Source of the DNA: JBGTLU01 sp041743935
GTDB taxonomy: Bacteria > Bacteroidota > Bacteroidia > Sphingobacteriales > Sphingobacteriaceae
Direction of reading: 5' to 3'
DNA: 64,000 nucleotides
Assembly (NCBI GenBank): GCA_041743935.1
Contig: JBGTLU010000053.1
Location: 1 to 64,000 of the forward strand
This document shows, one piece after another, positions 27,607 through 36,462 of this stretch. A program made the translations under genes and the position numbers. A model generated the notes under the pieces. It had not been told where the DNA came from. It worked only from the letters and a program-made list of their open reading frames with translations, and made no database searches. Position 1 is the stretch's first letter. Each line of letters begins with the position of its first letter.

Positions 27607-27974
27607 GGGGTCGTATGGATTTGACAGGGTATTGGATTATAAGTTAGCATGCCGAGCATTGTAGATATTAGCTCGTAAATCTGAATCTTCAAACTACAAA
27701 CGGCGAAAATAACTACGCCTTGGCTGCCTAATTTAGAATTAGATAAGCCTTTGTCCCTCAAAACCGCTGTTCCTCCGGGTTTGGTCAAGGGGCATCGAAA
27801 TGCGGAACTGGACTTGCGGTGATACGAAAGCAAGTTGAGATAAAGTGTCTAAGGAATACGGTATAGGCAGGTTTCAGGCCTTCCCTTTCCCAACAATTAA
27901 TCTGAAAATAAGCATGTAGAAGACTTACTAATGCGTACAACTGGACGAGGGTTCGAATCCCTCCGGCTCCACCA
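27607..27974 (+). ncRNA. ssrA: tmRNA (transfer-messenger RNA)
   Basis: 368 nt. The 5' GGGGTCG pairs with 3' CGGCTCC as a 7-bp acceptor stem, followed by A and an encoded CCA. The typical 5' block GGATTTGACAGG and the T arm GAGGGTTCGAATCCCTC are present. The resume codon GGC at 27702 opens a reading frame ending at the TAA at 27729-27731, coding for the tag GENNYALAA, which is of the Bacteroidota kind. With SmpB it rescues stalled ribosomes and marks the unfinished peptide for proteolysis. Confidence 0.97.
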
Positions 27975-28015
27975 AACAAAAAGGCATCTCAAAATTTTGA
28001 GATGCCTTTTTGTTT
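27974..28015. terminator. Bidirectional terminator after ssrA
   Basis: A 42-bp perfect palindrome with 21-bp arms centred on AAAATTTT and containing AAAAAGGCATCTC. It begins at the last base of the tmRNA CCA end and serves the convergent monooxygenase gene too. Confidence 0.85.
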
Positions 28016-28036
28016 AACTATAAAATCCAAAATATT

Positions 28037-28333
28037 TTACTTAGAAGCTAAAATATCAATCGTTTCTATTATAGGTGATTGAGCTAACAATTCTTCGGCA
28101 TTAGCCATTAAAGCAGCAGCAATTGGTCCGTTGATGTGGGCTTGTCTGCCTTCTTCGTGAGCGAAAGTGTCAAAAATACCAAAAGTTGCATTGTCAATTC
28201 TGAATGCATACCAGGTAACAGTATCGGGTTCATTTACTGCCAATGGCAGGGCATTCTTTAAAAAATCGGCTACAATTTCTTCTTTGCCTGGCTTTGCAAC
28301 TATACGCGCCAGGAATCCTACTTTTTTCTCCAT
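28037..28333 (-). CDS. Antibiotic biosynthesis monooxygenase (ABM) domain protein
   Basis: 98 residues forming one dimeric alpha/beta-barrel ABM domain: FLARIVAKPGKEEIVADFLK at the start and TVTWYAFRIDNATFGIFDTFAHEEGRQAHI in the middle. Members include YgiN-like quinol monooxygenases and many proteins of unknown substrate. It stands alone, so the role is open. Convergent with ssrA across a shared palindromic terminator. Confidence 0.85.
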   Translation of the reverse strand: MEKKVGFLARIVAKPGKEEIVADFLKNALPLAVNEPDTVTWYAFRIDNATFGIFDTFAHEEGRQAHINGPIAAALMANAEELLAQSPIIETIDILASK

Positions 28334-28434
28334 AAAATATTTGATTAAGATTTGTGTGATACCATCTACATACGAGTAAAAAAGTAATTTTGATTTGTAA
28401 TCAATTATTAAGAGTTGATAAACTAATTTTGAAT

Positions 28435-29271
28435 ATGATATTAATTGCAGATAGTGGATCCACTAAAACTTCCTGGTGTTTAATCAATAATACCCATAGA
28501 GAATTTTTTGAAACAGAAGGATACAATCCTTATTTCATGTCGGAAAGTAACATCGTAAATTCATTAAATAAAAATTTACCGGTTTATTTTAATCCAGACT
28601 CTATTAACGAAATTTATTTTTATGGTGCAGGTTGTTCTTCAACTGATAAAATTAATCTAGTAGTAGCTGCTCTTTCCACTAAATTCAAGAAAGCTACAAT
28701 CCAAGTAAATCATGATTTATTGGCAGCAGCAAGAGCTTTGTTAGGCAATGAACCTGGTTTTGCTGCAATTCTTGGTACTGGAACTAATTCTTGCTTATAT
28801 GACGGAAATGACATAACATTTTCCATTGATTCATTGGGTTATTTTTTGGGAGATGAAGGAAGTGCTACATACATTGGGAAAAGATTACTTCGTGATTATT
28901 TCAGAAATAAAATGCCAAGCCATCTGAAAATGGAGTTTCAAGATAAATTAGGTTTAAGTAAAACTGAAGTATTGGATAAGCTGTATAATGAACCTTTACC
29001 TAACCGTTTTTTGGCACAATACAGCACTTTTCTCTTTGAAAATAAAGAATCGGAATATGCTCATATCATAGCAGAACAAACTTTTGATTCTTTTTTTAAA
29101 GAATTAGTTATACATTATCCTAATTACACAAAGTATCTTTTTAATTGCGTTGGCTCCATTGCTTTTGTTTTTAGAGAGGAGCTAACTAAAGTGAGCAGAA
29201 ATTATGAAATGAATATGGGTAAAATAATTCGTAGCCCCATCGAAGACTTGGTAAAATATCATATGTTGTAA
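28435..29271 (+). CDS. BadF/BadG-family ATPase, N-acetylglucosamine kinase-like
   Basis: 278 residues of the ASKHA fold. ILIADSGSTKTSWCLI at the N-terminus is the phosphate-1 loop, FAAILGTGTNSCLYDG at about 105-120 the adenosine/phosphate-2 region, and LGDEGSATYIGKRLLRDYF a typical follow-up block. Bacteroidota members are usually annotated as N-acetylglucosamine kinases; the sugar is inferred. The frame is open back to 28390, but the ATG at 28435 gives the family N-terminus. TAATTTTG at 28385-28392 is a -7-like element upstream. Confidence 0.83.
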   Translation: MILIADSGSTKTSWCLINNTHREFFETEGYNPYFMSESNIVNSLNKNLPVYFNPDSINEIYFYGAGCSSTDKINLVVAALSTKFKKATIQVNHDLLAAARALLGNEPGFAAILGTGTNSCLYDGNDITFSIDSLGYFLGDEGSATYIGKRLLRDYFRNKMPSHLKMEFQDKLGLSKTEVLDKLYNEPLPNRFLAQYSTFLFENKESEYAHIIAEQTFDSFFKELVIHYPNYTKYLFNCVGSIAFVFREELTKVSRNYEMNMGKIIRSPIEDLVKYHML

Positions 29272-29352
29272 ATACGGCTTCTATTTGCTTATTTAGCAAG
29301 GCAGTTATAAGCACAAATTATTCAGGTAACTAGTAAGAAATTTATAAGAAGT

Positions 29353-29360
29353 TAAATTTG
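29353..29360 (+). promoter_or_regulatory. -7 promoter element of the penicillin acylase gene
   Basis: TAAATTTG, exact TAnnTTTG match, 65 bp before the ATG at 29426. Confidence 0.45.
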
Positions 29361-29425
29361 AATGAATTTTTAAACTTCAAACCCGAATTTAAACTTAATA
29401 CAAAACCAATTCAAGCTAAACATAC

Positions 29426-31855
29426 ATGAAAAAAATTAAAGCACTATTTGGGATTCTCATAACAGCTGCGTTGGTATATGCCCTTAATACAAAAATTGAA
29501 TCTATCCCACCATTAGGGAAATTTTTGAGCCCATTTGTGGGATTTTGGCAAAATGCTGAATCATCCAATCCGAAAAAGGTTGTAAATTTTAATATTAAAG
29601 GACTAAAAGAGGAAGTAACTATTTTGTTGGATGACAACATGGTTCCACACATATTCGCAAAAAACAAACATGATTTATATCTAGCCCAAGGTTATATTAC
29701 CGCATATCATAGATTATGGCAAATGGATTTTCAAACTCGATATGCATCGGGCAGGTTATCTGAAGTTGTTGGTAAACAAGCATTAGAACTAGACAGATAC
29801 CAACGAAGAATAGGCTTAGGATATGGTGCCGAAAAAGCAATTGAAGCCATGCTTGAAGATCCACAAATGAAGGAAGTGGTAGAAGCATATTCGGCAGGAA
29901 TTAATGCTTACATCCAACAATTATCCCCAAAAAATTATCCCATTGAATTTAAGATTTTAAATTACAGCCCCGAAGAATGGAAGCCAATTAATTCGGCATT
30001 ATTATTAAAGCTAATGACATTGGATTTGGCAGGAGCGAATGATGACCTGCAAATGACGAATATCTTGAAAAAATTCGGCCCGGATATTACCAGAGATTTA
30101 TTCCCAAATTATCCTTACAAAGAAGACCCCATTATACCGCCAGGAACTATTTGGGAATTTAACCCACTACCAGTACCGGCTGTACCCGAAGAGTTTATCG
30201 GCAACCCGCTTTCTGCTTTCTACCAAAAAGAGAAAATAGAAGGCATTGGAAGCAATAATTGGGCGGTAAGCGGTACGAAAACTGCTTCTGGTTTCCCAAT
30301 TTTAAGTAACGACCCTCATCTAGGATTAACCCTGCCTTCCATTTGGTATCAGGTTCAATTACACGGACCAGATGTAAATGTATATGGTGTATCTCTTCCG
30401 GGAGCACCTAGTGTCATCATCGGGATGAATAATGATGCAGCTTGGGGTGTAACCAATGTTGGCTCTGATGTTTTAGATTGGTACCAAGTGAAATTTAAAG
30501 ACGCAAAAAAAGAAGAATATTGGTGGGATGAAAAGTGGAACCCAATTACCAAAAGAGTTGAAACCATTAAAACAAGAGAAGGCAAAACAGTTACAGATAC
30601 TGTTTTATACACCCATCATGGACCTATAGTTTATTTGGATGGGCAAAAGCCGTTCACAGAAAACACTCCAATTGGTTATGCCATGCGATGGATTGCACAT
30701 GAAAAATCCAATGAGCTAAAAACATTTTACTTACTAAACAGAGCTCAAAATTATACCGATTACCGTAATGCAATAAGTCATTACCACTCGCCCGCACAAA
30801 ATTTTATATATGCCGATTCAAAAAATGATATAGGAATTTCACCTAACGGCAAATTCCCACTTAAATGGCAAGAACAAGGCAAGTTTTTATTAGATGGAAG
30901 TAAAAAATCCCACGATTGGCAAAGCTGGATTCCGTTTGAACATAATCCAACGGTAAAAAATCCTGCAAGAGGCTTTGTAAGTTCTGCCAACCAATTTAGC
31001 ACCGATCTTAGTTACCCTTACTATTTAGGATTTGAGTTTGCCCCAACCGATAGAGGAATTAGAATAAATAATTTATTATCTACCTCTAATAAAACCACCG
31101 CAGATAGCATGCAACACATGCAAATGGATAGTTATGCCATGATTGCAGAGTGGATTTTACCTACTTTAATAGATAGTGTAAACGTAGAATTATTAAACGA
31201 CGCACAAAAAACAGCCTTTGATAAAGTAAAAAACTGGAACAAATTTTACACTGCGGATGAAATTGGCGCTTCCATTTTTGATGTTTGGCGTATAAAACTT
31301 TCGCGCGCTATTTTTCAGGACGAATTTGTAGAAACGGGTACAATGATGAGATATCCATCCAGAGATAGAACTACACACATGATTTTGAATGAACCTAATT
31401 CTCCTTGGTATGATAACAATAAAACCCCTCAGATAGAAACCTTAAAAGATTTAATAAACCTTTCTTTTAAACAAACGGTAGATAGCTTAACTAAATTGAA
31501 GGGAGATTTTGGAGATGAATGGCAATGGTGGAAAGTAAGAAATACACATGTGCCACACTTAGCCCGTATACCAGGATTTGGTACCAAAACTTTAAAAACA
31601 GATGGCGCAAAAAGTACAATAAATGCATTAGGTAGCACGAATGGACCTTCTTGGAGAGTGGTAGTAGAACTTGGATCGGACTTAAAAGCTAAAGGTTTGT
31701 ATCCTGGTGGACAATCTGGAAACCCAGGTAGCCCATGGTACGATAACATGGTAGATGCATGGACTAAGGGAGAATTATACGAGTTATTATTTCTAAAAGA
31801 AGCGGATGCAAATCATCCGAGAATTATTCAAAATCTTACCCTAAAAACCAAATAA
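29426..31855 (+). CDS. Penicillin acylase (Ntn-hydrolase) family amidase
   Basis: 809 residues, periplasmic. A hydrophobic N-terminus (about 5-22) is followed by the alpha chain with DNMVPHIFAKNKHDLYLAQGYITAYHRLWQMDFQTR. After a spacer, Ser276 in IGSNNWAVSG is the autocatalytically exposed nucleophile that begins the beta chain. Later come PILSNDPHLGLTLPSIWYQ and the end GQSGNPGSPWYDNMVDAW. The family hydrolyses amides such as acyl-homoserine lactones, cyclic lipopeptides and penicillins; which one applies here is unknown. The next gene starts 1 bp after its stop, so the two are probably cotranscribed. Confidence 0.92.
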   Translation: MKKIKALFGILITAALVYALNTKIESIPPLGKFLSPFVGFWQNAESSNPKKVVNFNIKGLKEEVTILLDDNMVPHIFAKNKHDLYLAQGYITAYHRLWQMDFQTRYASGRLSEVVGKQALELDRYQRRIGLGYGAEKAIEAMLEDPQMKEVVEAYSAGINAYIQQLSPKNYPIEFKILNYSPEEWKPINSALLLKLMTLDLAGANDDLQMTNILKKFGPDITRDLFPNYPYKEDPIIPPGTIWEFNPLPVPAVPEEFIGNPLSAFYQKEKIEGIGSNNWAVSGTKTASGFPILSNDPHLGLTLPSIWYQVQLHGPDVNVYGVSLPGAPSVIIGMNNDAAWGVTNVGSDVLDWYQVKFKDAKKEEYWWDEKWNPITKRVETIKTREGKTVTDTVLYTHHGPIVYLDGQKPFTENTPIGYAMRWIAHEKSNELKTFYLLNRAQNYTDYRNAISHYHSPAQNFIYADSKNDIGISPNGKFPLKWQEQGKFLLDGSKKSHDWQSWIPFEHNPTVKNPARGFVSSANQFSTDLSYPYYLGFEFAPTDRGIRINNLLSTSNKTTADSMQHMQMDSYAMIAEWILPTLIDSVNVELLNDAQKTAFDKVKNWNKFYTADEIGASIFDVWRIKLSRAIFQDEFVETGTMMRYPSRDRTTHMILNEPNSPWYDNNKTPQIETLKDLINLSFKQTVDSLTKLKGDFGDEWQWWKVRNTHVPHLARIPGFGTKTLKTDGAKSTINALGSTNGPSWRVVVELGSDLKAKGLYPGGQSGNPGSPWYDNMVDAWTKGELYELLFLKEADANHPRIIQNLTLKTK

Positions 31856-31856
31856 A

Positions 31857-32198
31857 ATGTTGTTTATATTGATCCTAGTTGTTGCATTTATTTTACAAAT
31901 TTTCACTCCTTGGTGGGTAAGTGCCATCGTGCCTATAGTATTTTGTTATTATTTTTCTCATCCTAAAAGAGATTCATCGAGGCGTGCATTCTGGTCGGGG
32001 TTTGCAGGAATTGGTGCCGGTTGGTTACTTTATTCTCTTTATATTCATTTTACAACCGATGCTATTTTAACTGGTAAAGTTGCCGAAATGATTCAATTAC
32101 CTTCTATTTGGATATTAATTGCCGCAACCGGATTAATTGGGGCAGTGGTTGGTGGCATTGCCGGAATTACCGGATTTTGGATTAAAAAAGCAATGTAA
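31857..32198 (+). CDS. Small integral membrane protein, unknown function
   Basis: 113 residues, mostly hydrophobic: segments at about 2-34 (one or two spans, containing TPWWVSAIVPIVF), 44-64 and 84-108, with a charged stretch HPKRDSSRRAF between. I do not recognise a named family. It begins 1 bp after the penicillin acylase stop and ends 2 bp before the LuxE-like gene, so it is the middle gene of a tight three-gene run. Confidence 0.8.
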   Translation: MLFILILVVAFILQIFTPWWVSAIVPIVFCYYFSHPKRDSSRRAFWSGFAGIGAGWLLYSLYIHFTTDAILTGKVAEMIQLPSIWILIAATGLIGAVVGGIAGITGFWIKKAM

Positions 32199-32200
32199 AC

Positions 32201-33163
32201 GTGCAATTTTTACGTTCAGAAGATGATTTTGAAAACGAAGCACTTAAATTGTTTCGTCACCAAGCAAAAAATGTTGCAGTATATAGCCGTTTTTTACAAT
32301 TACTTAAGGTAGATACGAATGCAATTCAATACATCCAAAAAATACCATTTTTGCCCGTTCAGTTTTTTAAACATTTTGATATTATCTCGGAAAATAAAAC
32401 CCCAGAAATTACTTTTACCAGTTCCGGCACAACTGGCTTACTAAATAGCAGGCATTTAGTAGCAGATTCAAACGTTTATAAAAGCAGTTTTAGAAAATCT
32501 TTTGAATTGTTTTATGGCGATATAAAAGAATATTGTATTCTCGCCCTTCTTCCATCTTATTTAGAAAGAACCGGATCTTCTTTGATTTACATGGCAGAAG
32601 ATTGGATAAAAGCGAGCAATCATCCGCAATCTGGGTTTTATCTACACAATTTAGCAGAATTACATTCTACTCTACAAAAACTAGAAAAACAAAACCAAAA
32701 AACACTCTTACTAGGAGTTAGTTTTGCTTTATTGGATTTTGCAGAACAGTACCCCATTTCTCTAAAAAACGCCATCATCATGGAAACCGGAGGTATGAAA
32801 GGAAAAAGAAAAGAATTGATACGAGAAGAAATGCACGCCATATTACAATCGGCATTTAAAGTAAAAAGCATTCACTCCGAATACGGAATGACAGAATTAT
32901 TATCACAAGCTTATTCTTATGGAGAAGGTATTTATAAGACAGCCCCCTGGATGAAAATTTTAATACGCGACCCTAATGACCCGTTTCAATACCAAGAACA
33001 AGGCAAGGCCGGTGGAATAAACATTATAGATCTAGCTAACCAGGATTCCTGCGCTTTTATAGCTACTCAAGATTTAGGTAAACTACATGCCAACGGCAAA
33101 TTCGAAGTATTGGGCAGATTTGATAATAGCGATATTAGGGGTTGTAATTTAATGGCAATTTAA
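32201..33163 (+). CDS. LuxE-like acyl-protein synthetase
   Basis: 320 residues of the LuxE family of the adenylate-forming superfamily, which activates a carboxylic acid and carries it as an acyl thioester. Seen: ITFTSSGTTGLLNSRHL (the AMP/phosphate loop, about 67-83), VKSIHSEYGMTELLSQAYSYG (about 222-242), DLGKLHANGKFEVLGRFDNSDIRGCNL at the C-terminus. The cysteine in RGCNL sits near the C-terminus, where LuxE has its acyl-accepting Cys. No luxCD or luciferase genes are nearby, so bioluminescence is not implied. Start is GTG at 32201, 2 bp after the previous stop. Confidence 0.85.
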   Translation: MQFLRSEDDFENEALKLFRHQAKNVAVYSRFLQLLKVDTNAIQYIQKIPFLPVQFFKHFDIISENKTPEITFTSSGTTGLLNSRHLVADSNVYKSSFRKSFELFYGDIKEYCILALLPSYLERTGSSLIYMAEDWIKASNHPQSGFYLHNLAELHSTLQKLEKQNQKTLLLGVSFALLDFAEQYPISLKNAIIMETGGMKGKRKELIREEMHAILQSAFKVKSIHSEYGMTELLSQAYSYGEGIYKTAPWMKILIRDPNDPFQYQEQGKAGGINIIDLANQDSCAFIATQDLGKLHANGKFEVLGRFDNSDIRGCNLMAI

Positions 33164-33195
33164 TTAGTTGATTTGAAAATTTGATAATTAGCAAA

Positions 33196-34491
33196 TTAGG
33201 CCGCTATCACCAAAAAATAATTTTTCTTCCCTTTTTGAACCAATAAATATTTATCGTTTAAAAGGTTTTGGTTGGACAAAAGCATATCTGCAGAACCTAT
33301 TTTTTCTTTATTAATGCTCAATCCTCCCCCATCAATCATTTTTCTACATTCTCCTTTTGATGCAAAAATTGCAGTTTCCGTGGCCAGTAATTCTACAACA
33401 GAAATACCTGTGTTTAATTTATATTTTGATAAATTGAATTGAGGAACGCCTTCAAAAACAGACAAAAAAACATCTTCTGGAATAGAATTTAAAGCCTCAT
33501 GCGTTGAATTTCCAAACAAAATCTCCGATGCTTTTACTGCCATTTCAAATTCCTGAGCAGAATGCACTCGGGTAGTTACCTCTTGCGCCAATGCTTTTTG
33601 TAAAATCCTTGCATGAGGAGATTGTGAATGTTCTTCTATAATTGCTTCAATTTCTTCTTTGTTTTTTATGGAGAAAATTTTGATGTAGTTTACCGCATCG
33701 GCATCGGCAGCATTAAGCCAAAATTGGTAGAATTGGTAAGGCGATGTTCTATTTTTATCCAACCAAATATTTCCGCTTTCTGATTTGCCAAATTTGGTTC
33801 CATCGGCCTTTTTTATCAACGGGGTAGTTAATGCAAAAGCTTCACCTCCTGCCATTCTTCTTACTAATTCAGTTCCAGTGGTTATGTTTCCCCATTGATC
33901 AGAACCACCCATTTGTAAGGCAATGTTTTTATTTTTCCAAAGCCAAAAAAAATCGTATCCCTGTATTAATTGATAGGTAAACTCTGTAAACGACATGCCT
34001 TCTTTTTCATCGCCCGTAATTCGTTTTTTCACCGAATCTTTTGCCATCATGTAATTTACGGTGATGTGTTTTCCGGCATCTCTAATAAAATCTAAAAACG
34101 TTATGCTTTTAAACCAATCGTAATTATTTACAATTTCGGCAGAGTTAGCTCCGCAATTAAAATCCAAAAACTTCTCTAGTTGTTTCTTTTGCGAAGCTAA
34201 ATTGTGTTGCAATACTTCTTCTGATAATAAATTACGTTCCTCGCTTTTTCCGGATGGGTCGCCTACCATTCCGGTTGCGCCACCTACCAAAGCGATTGGT
34301 TTGTGCCCACATCGCTGATAGTGTACCAAAGTCATCACTTGAACAAGGTTTCCAACGCCTAAAGAATCTGCTGTAGGATCAAAACCAATGTAAGCCGATA
34401 CCACTTCACCTTTATTCAACAATTCTTCTGTGCCGGGCATCATATCATGCAACATGCCTCGCCAACGTAATTCCTCTACAAAATTTTTCAT
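33196..34491 (-). CDS. tyrS: Tyrosyl-tRNA synthetase
   Basis: Charges tRNA-Tyr. 431 residues with the bacterial arrangement: catalytic Rossmann fold, anticodon domain and C-terminal S4 domain (about 360-431, ECRKMIDGGGLSINKEKI). GGATGMVGDPSGKSEERNLL and YQLIQGYDFFWLWK are conserved, and KFGKS replaces KMSKS as usual in TyrS. The HIGH position reads GVGN (residues 45-48, DSLGVGNLV), so both histidines are substituted. All else is intact, and it is the only TyrS here, so I take it as active. Confidence 0.95.
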   Translation of the reverse strand: MKNFVEELRWRGMLHDMMPGTEELLNKGEVVSAYIGFDPTADSLGVGNLVQVMTLVHYQRCGHKPIALVGGATGMVGDPSGKSEERNLLSEEVLQHNLASQKKQLEKFLDFNCGANSAEIVNNYDWFKSITFLDFIRDAGKHITVNYMMAKDSVKKRITGDEKEGMSFTEFTYQLIQGYDFFWLWKNKNIALQMGGSDQWGNITTGTELVRRMAGGEAFALTTPLIKKADGTKFGKSESGNIWLDKNRTSPYQFYQFWLNAADADAVNYIKIFSIKNKEEIEAIIEEHSQSPHARILQKALAQEVTTRVHSAQEFEMAVKASEILFGNSTHEALNSIPEDVFLSVFEGVPQFNLSKYKLNTGISVVELLATETAIFASKGECRKMIDGGGLSINKEKIGSADMLLSNQNLLNDKYLLVQKGKKNYFLVIAA

Positions 34492-34510
34492 GCAAATACT
34501 TATCTTGTCG

Positions 34511-34518
34511 CAAAGTTA
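34511..34518 (-). promoter_or_regulatory. -7 promoter element of tyrS
   Basis: On the minus strand TAACTTTG, exact TAnnTTTG match, 19 bp before the tyrS ATG. Confidence 0.55.
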
Positions 34519-34614
34519 TAAATTGAGTTGAGAGTTTTCAGTTTGGAGTTGGCAGTAATTAATTCATAACATGCAATTATCAAATCATCTAATTAGCCAA
34601 TTTTCAAATTATTC

Positions 34615-35283
34615 ATGAACTTCCTCTCCCATTATTATTTTGAGCAAGAGTACAATGCTTACCGAATATTGGGACAAGCATTGCCTGATTTAGTAAAAAA
34701 CCATGATAAAAGTTGGAGTTTACATCCCGATAAATACCCTGAAAAATTTAACTCCACCGATCTATATGATATTTATCAGGGATGGCAGCGACATCTTTTA
34801 GTAGATAAAGTTTTTCATCAATCGGACTTTTTTATTGAAAAAACCCACGAAATTAAAACCGCCATTGGCAATTTGTTTGATAATTCTCCGGTTAGGGCCT
34901 ATTTTTTGGCGCACATCGCTCTTGAGCTTTTATTAGACCATTTACTTATTATTAAAAAGAACATCGACCCTAAAAAATATTACACTCGATTAGAAAGTTG
35001 CGATGAATCTTTACTTCTTAAATTTTTAGAAATGAATGGCGTTAAAAATCCGCAATCCTTTTTAATATTTTATCATCGTTTTTGCGAACAACAATATTTA
35101 TTTAGCTATGAACATATAGATAATATAGCTTATGCGTTAAACAGAATATGTTTTAGAGTTTGGCGAAGTAATTTTACCGAAACACAAAGCGTTAACTTAA
35201 ATTTAATTTTAAGTGCATACAACCAAAAGCTAAGCACCGATTTTATACGTATATTTGACCACGTTTCACAACAAATGAATTAA
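34615..35283 (+). CDS. AcpH-like protein (acyl carrier protein phosphodiesterase family), function unproven
   Basis: 222 residues beginning MNFLSHYYFE and continuing RILGQALPDLVKNH, then YQGWQRHLLVDKVFHQSDFF. This spacing of H, D and H/D residues matches AcpH (MNFLAHL..., GNLLADFV, GIxxHRxID), which removes 4'-phosphopantetheine from acyl carrier protein. Similarity is partial, so the enzymatic role is inferred. The stop overlaps the start of the PorV/PorQ-family gene by 1 bp, which suggests coupling. Confidence 0.7.
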   Translation: MNFLSHYYFEQEYNAYRILGQALPDLVKNHDKSWSLHPDKYPEKFNSTDLYDIYQGWQRHLLVDKVFHQSDFFIEKTHEIKTAIGNLFDNSPVRAYFLAHIALELLLDHLLIIKKNIDPKKYYTRLESCDESLLLKFLEMNGVKNPQSFLIFYHRFCEQQYLFSYEHIDNIAYALNRICFRVWRSNFTETQSVNLNLILSAYNQKLSTDFIRIFDHVSQQMN

Positions 35284-36368
35284 TGCGCAAGTACCTTTTA
35301 CTTACTCTTTTTTCTTTAAGCAGTGTATGTATTTTCGCCCAATCGGGCAGAAAGTTTAGTAACGAATTTCTTAGTTTGGGTGTTGGTTCTAGAGCATTTG
35401 GTATGTCTAATGCTTTTATTGCCAGTGTAAATGATGTTACTGCAGGATATTGGAATCCAGCAGGTTTAGCAGACATGGATAGCCGCCAACAAGTAAGTTT
35501 AATGCATGCCGAGTATTTTGCAGGCATTGCCAAATACGATTATGCCGGATTTGCAACTGATGTGGATAATGTAGGTACAGTAGGAATTTCCATCATTCGT
35601 TTTGGGGTAGATGATATACCCGATACATCCGAATTGATTGATGCCAACGGAAACGTGAATTACGATAAAATAAAATCTTTTTCGGCTGCAGATTATGCCA
35701 TTCTACTATCCTTTGCCCGAAATGTTGGCGACAGAGAATACGATGAAAATGGGTTGAGTTATGGAGCCAACGCCAAAATCATCCATCGCAGAATTGGAGA
35801 ATACGGGAAATCTTTTGGATTTGGGTTGGATGTTGGAATTCAATATACACTTAACAGTTTCAAATTTGCAGCAGTGGCACGTGATATTACTACCACATTT
35901 AATGCTTGGAGCTACAACCCCGATAAATTCAGTGATATTTTTACCCAAACCGGAAACGAAATACCTGAAAACTCCACCGAAACTACTTTACCAAAAGTGA
36001 TATTAGGAGCTGCCTATCGTGCATATTTCAATAATAACTTTAGTTTATTGACTGAAGTAAATTTCGATATCAGTACAGATGGAAAGAGAAATACCCTAAT
36101 CAGTGGCGACCCTTTCAGCATTGATCCACATTTGGGCTTAGAAGCCAATTACAAAAACATTGTTTATGTACGTGGCGGAGTTGGTAACATACAGCGAGTA
36201 AAAGATTTTGATGGTACTGAATCCTACACTTTTCAACCCAATATTGGTTTAGGTTTAAGAATTAAAGGTATTAATATTGATTATGCACTAACCGATGTGG
36301 GCAATGCTTCTGATGCATTATATTCCAATATTTTTTCATTGAGGCTGGATTTGAAGAAGAAGGATTAA
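35283..36368 (+). CDS. PorV/PorQ-family outer membrane protein
   Basis: 361 residues: a signal peptide (about 1-20, cut after CIFAQ) and a predicted beta-barrel. The N-terminal block SNEFLSLGVGSRAFGMSNAFIASVNDVTAGYWNPAGLADM is characteristic of the PorV/PorQ family. PorV itself shuttles T9SS cargo from the translocon to the attachment complex; several paralogues exist per genome, so the exact role is open. The window also codes for two T9SS-tagged proteases. Confidence 0.85.
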   Translation: MRKYLLLTLFSLSSVCIFAQSGRKFSNEFLSLGVGSRAFGMSNAFIASVNDVTAGYWNPAGLADMDSRQQVSLMHAEYFAGIAKYDYAGFATDVDNVGTVGISIIRFGVDDIPDTSELIDANGNVNYDKIKSFSAADYAILLSFARNVGDREYDENGLSYGANAKIIHRRIGEYGKSFGFGLDVGIQYTLNSFKFAAVARDITTTFNAWSYNPDKFSDIFTQTGNEIPENSTETTLPKVILGAAYRAYFNNNFSLLTEVNFDISTDGKRNTLISGDPFSIDPHLGLEANYKNIVYVRGGVGNIQRVKDFDGTESYTFQPNIGLGLRIKGINIDYALTDVGNASDALYSNIFSLRLDLKKKD

Positions 36369-36462
36369 TCCTCTACACAAACCTTTGATAAAGCACCATT
36401 CACTGAGATTTTCACTTAATAATAACTCTCCTTTATTTTAGCAAAACCTTATCTTCGGGGGT

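Noticed and set aside
27600..27979. Two reading frames of 77 and 64 codons on the minus strand
   Set aside because: They lie over the tmRNA gene, which explains the sequence fully.
27974..28015. Long palindrome after ssrA as a phage attachment site
   Set aside because: It has the form of a bidirectional terminator between convergent genes, and no integrase or second att copy is seen.
32201..33163. Bioluminescence gene cluster
   Set aside because: Only a LuxE-like protein is present; no luxA, luxB, luxC or luxD.
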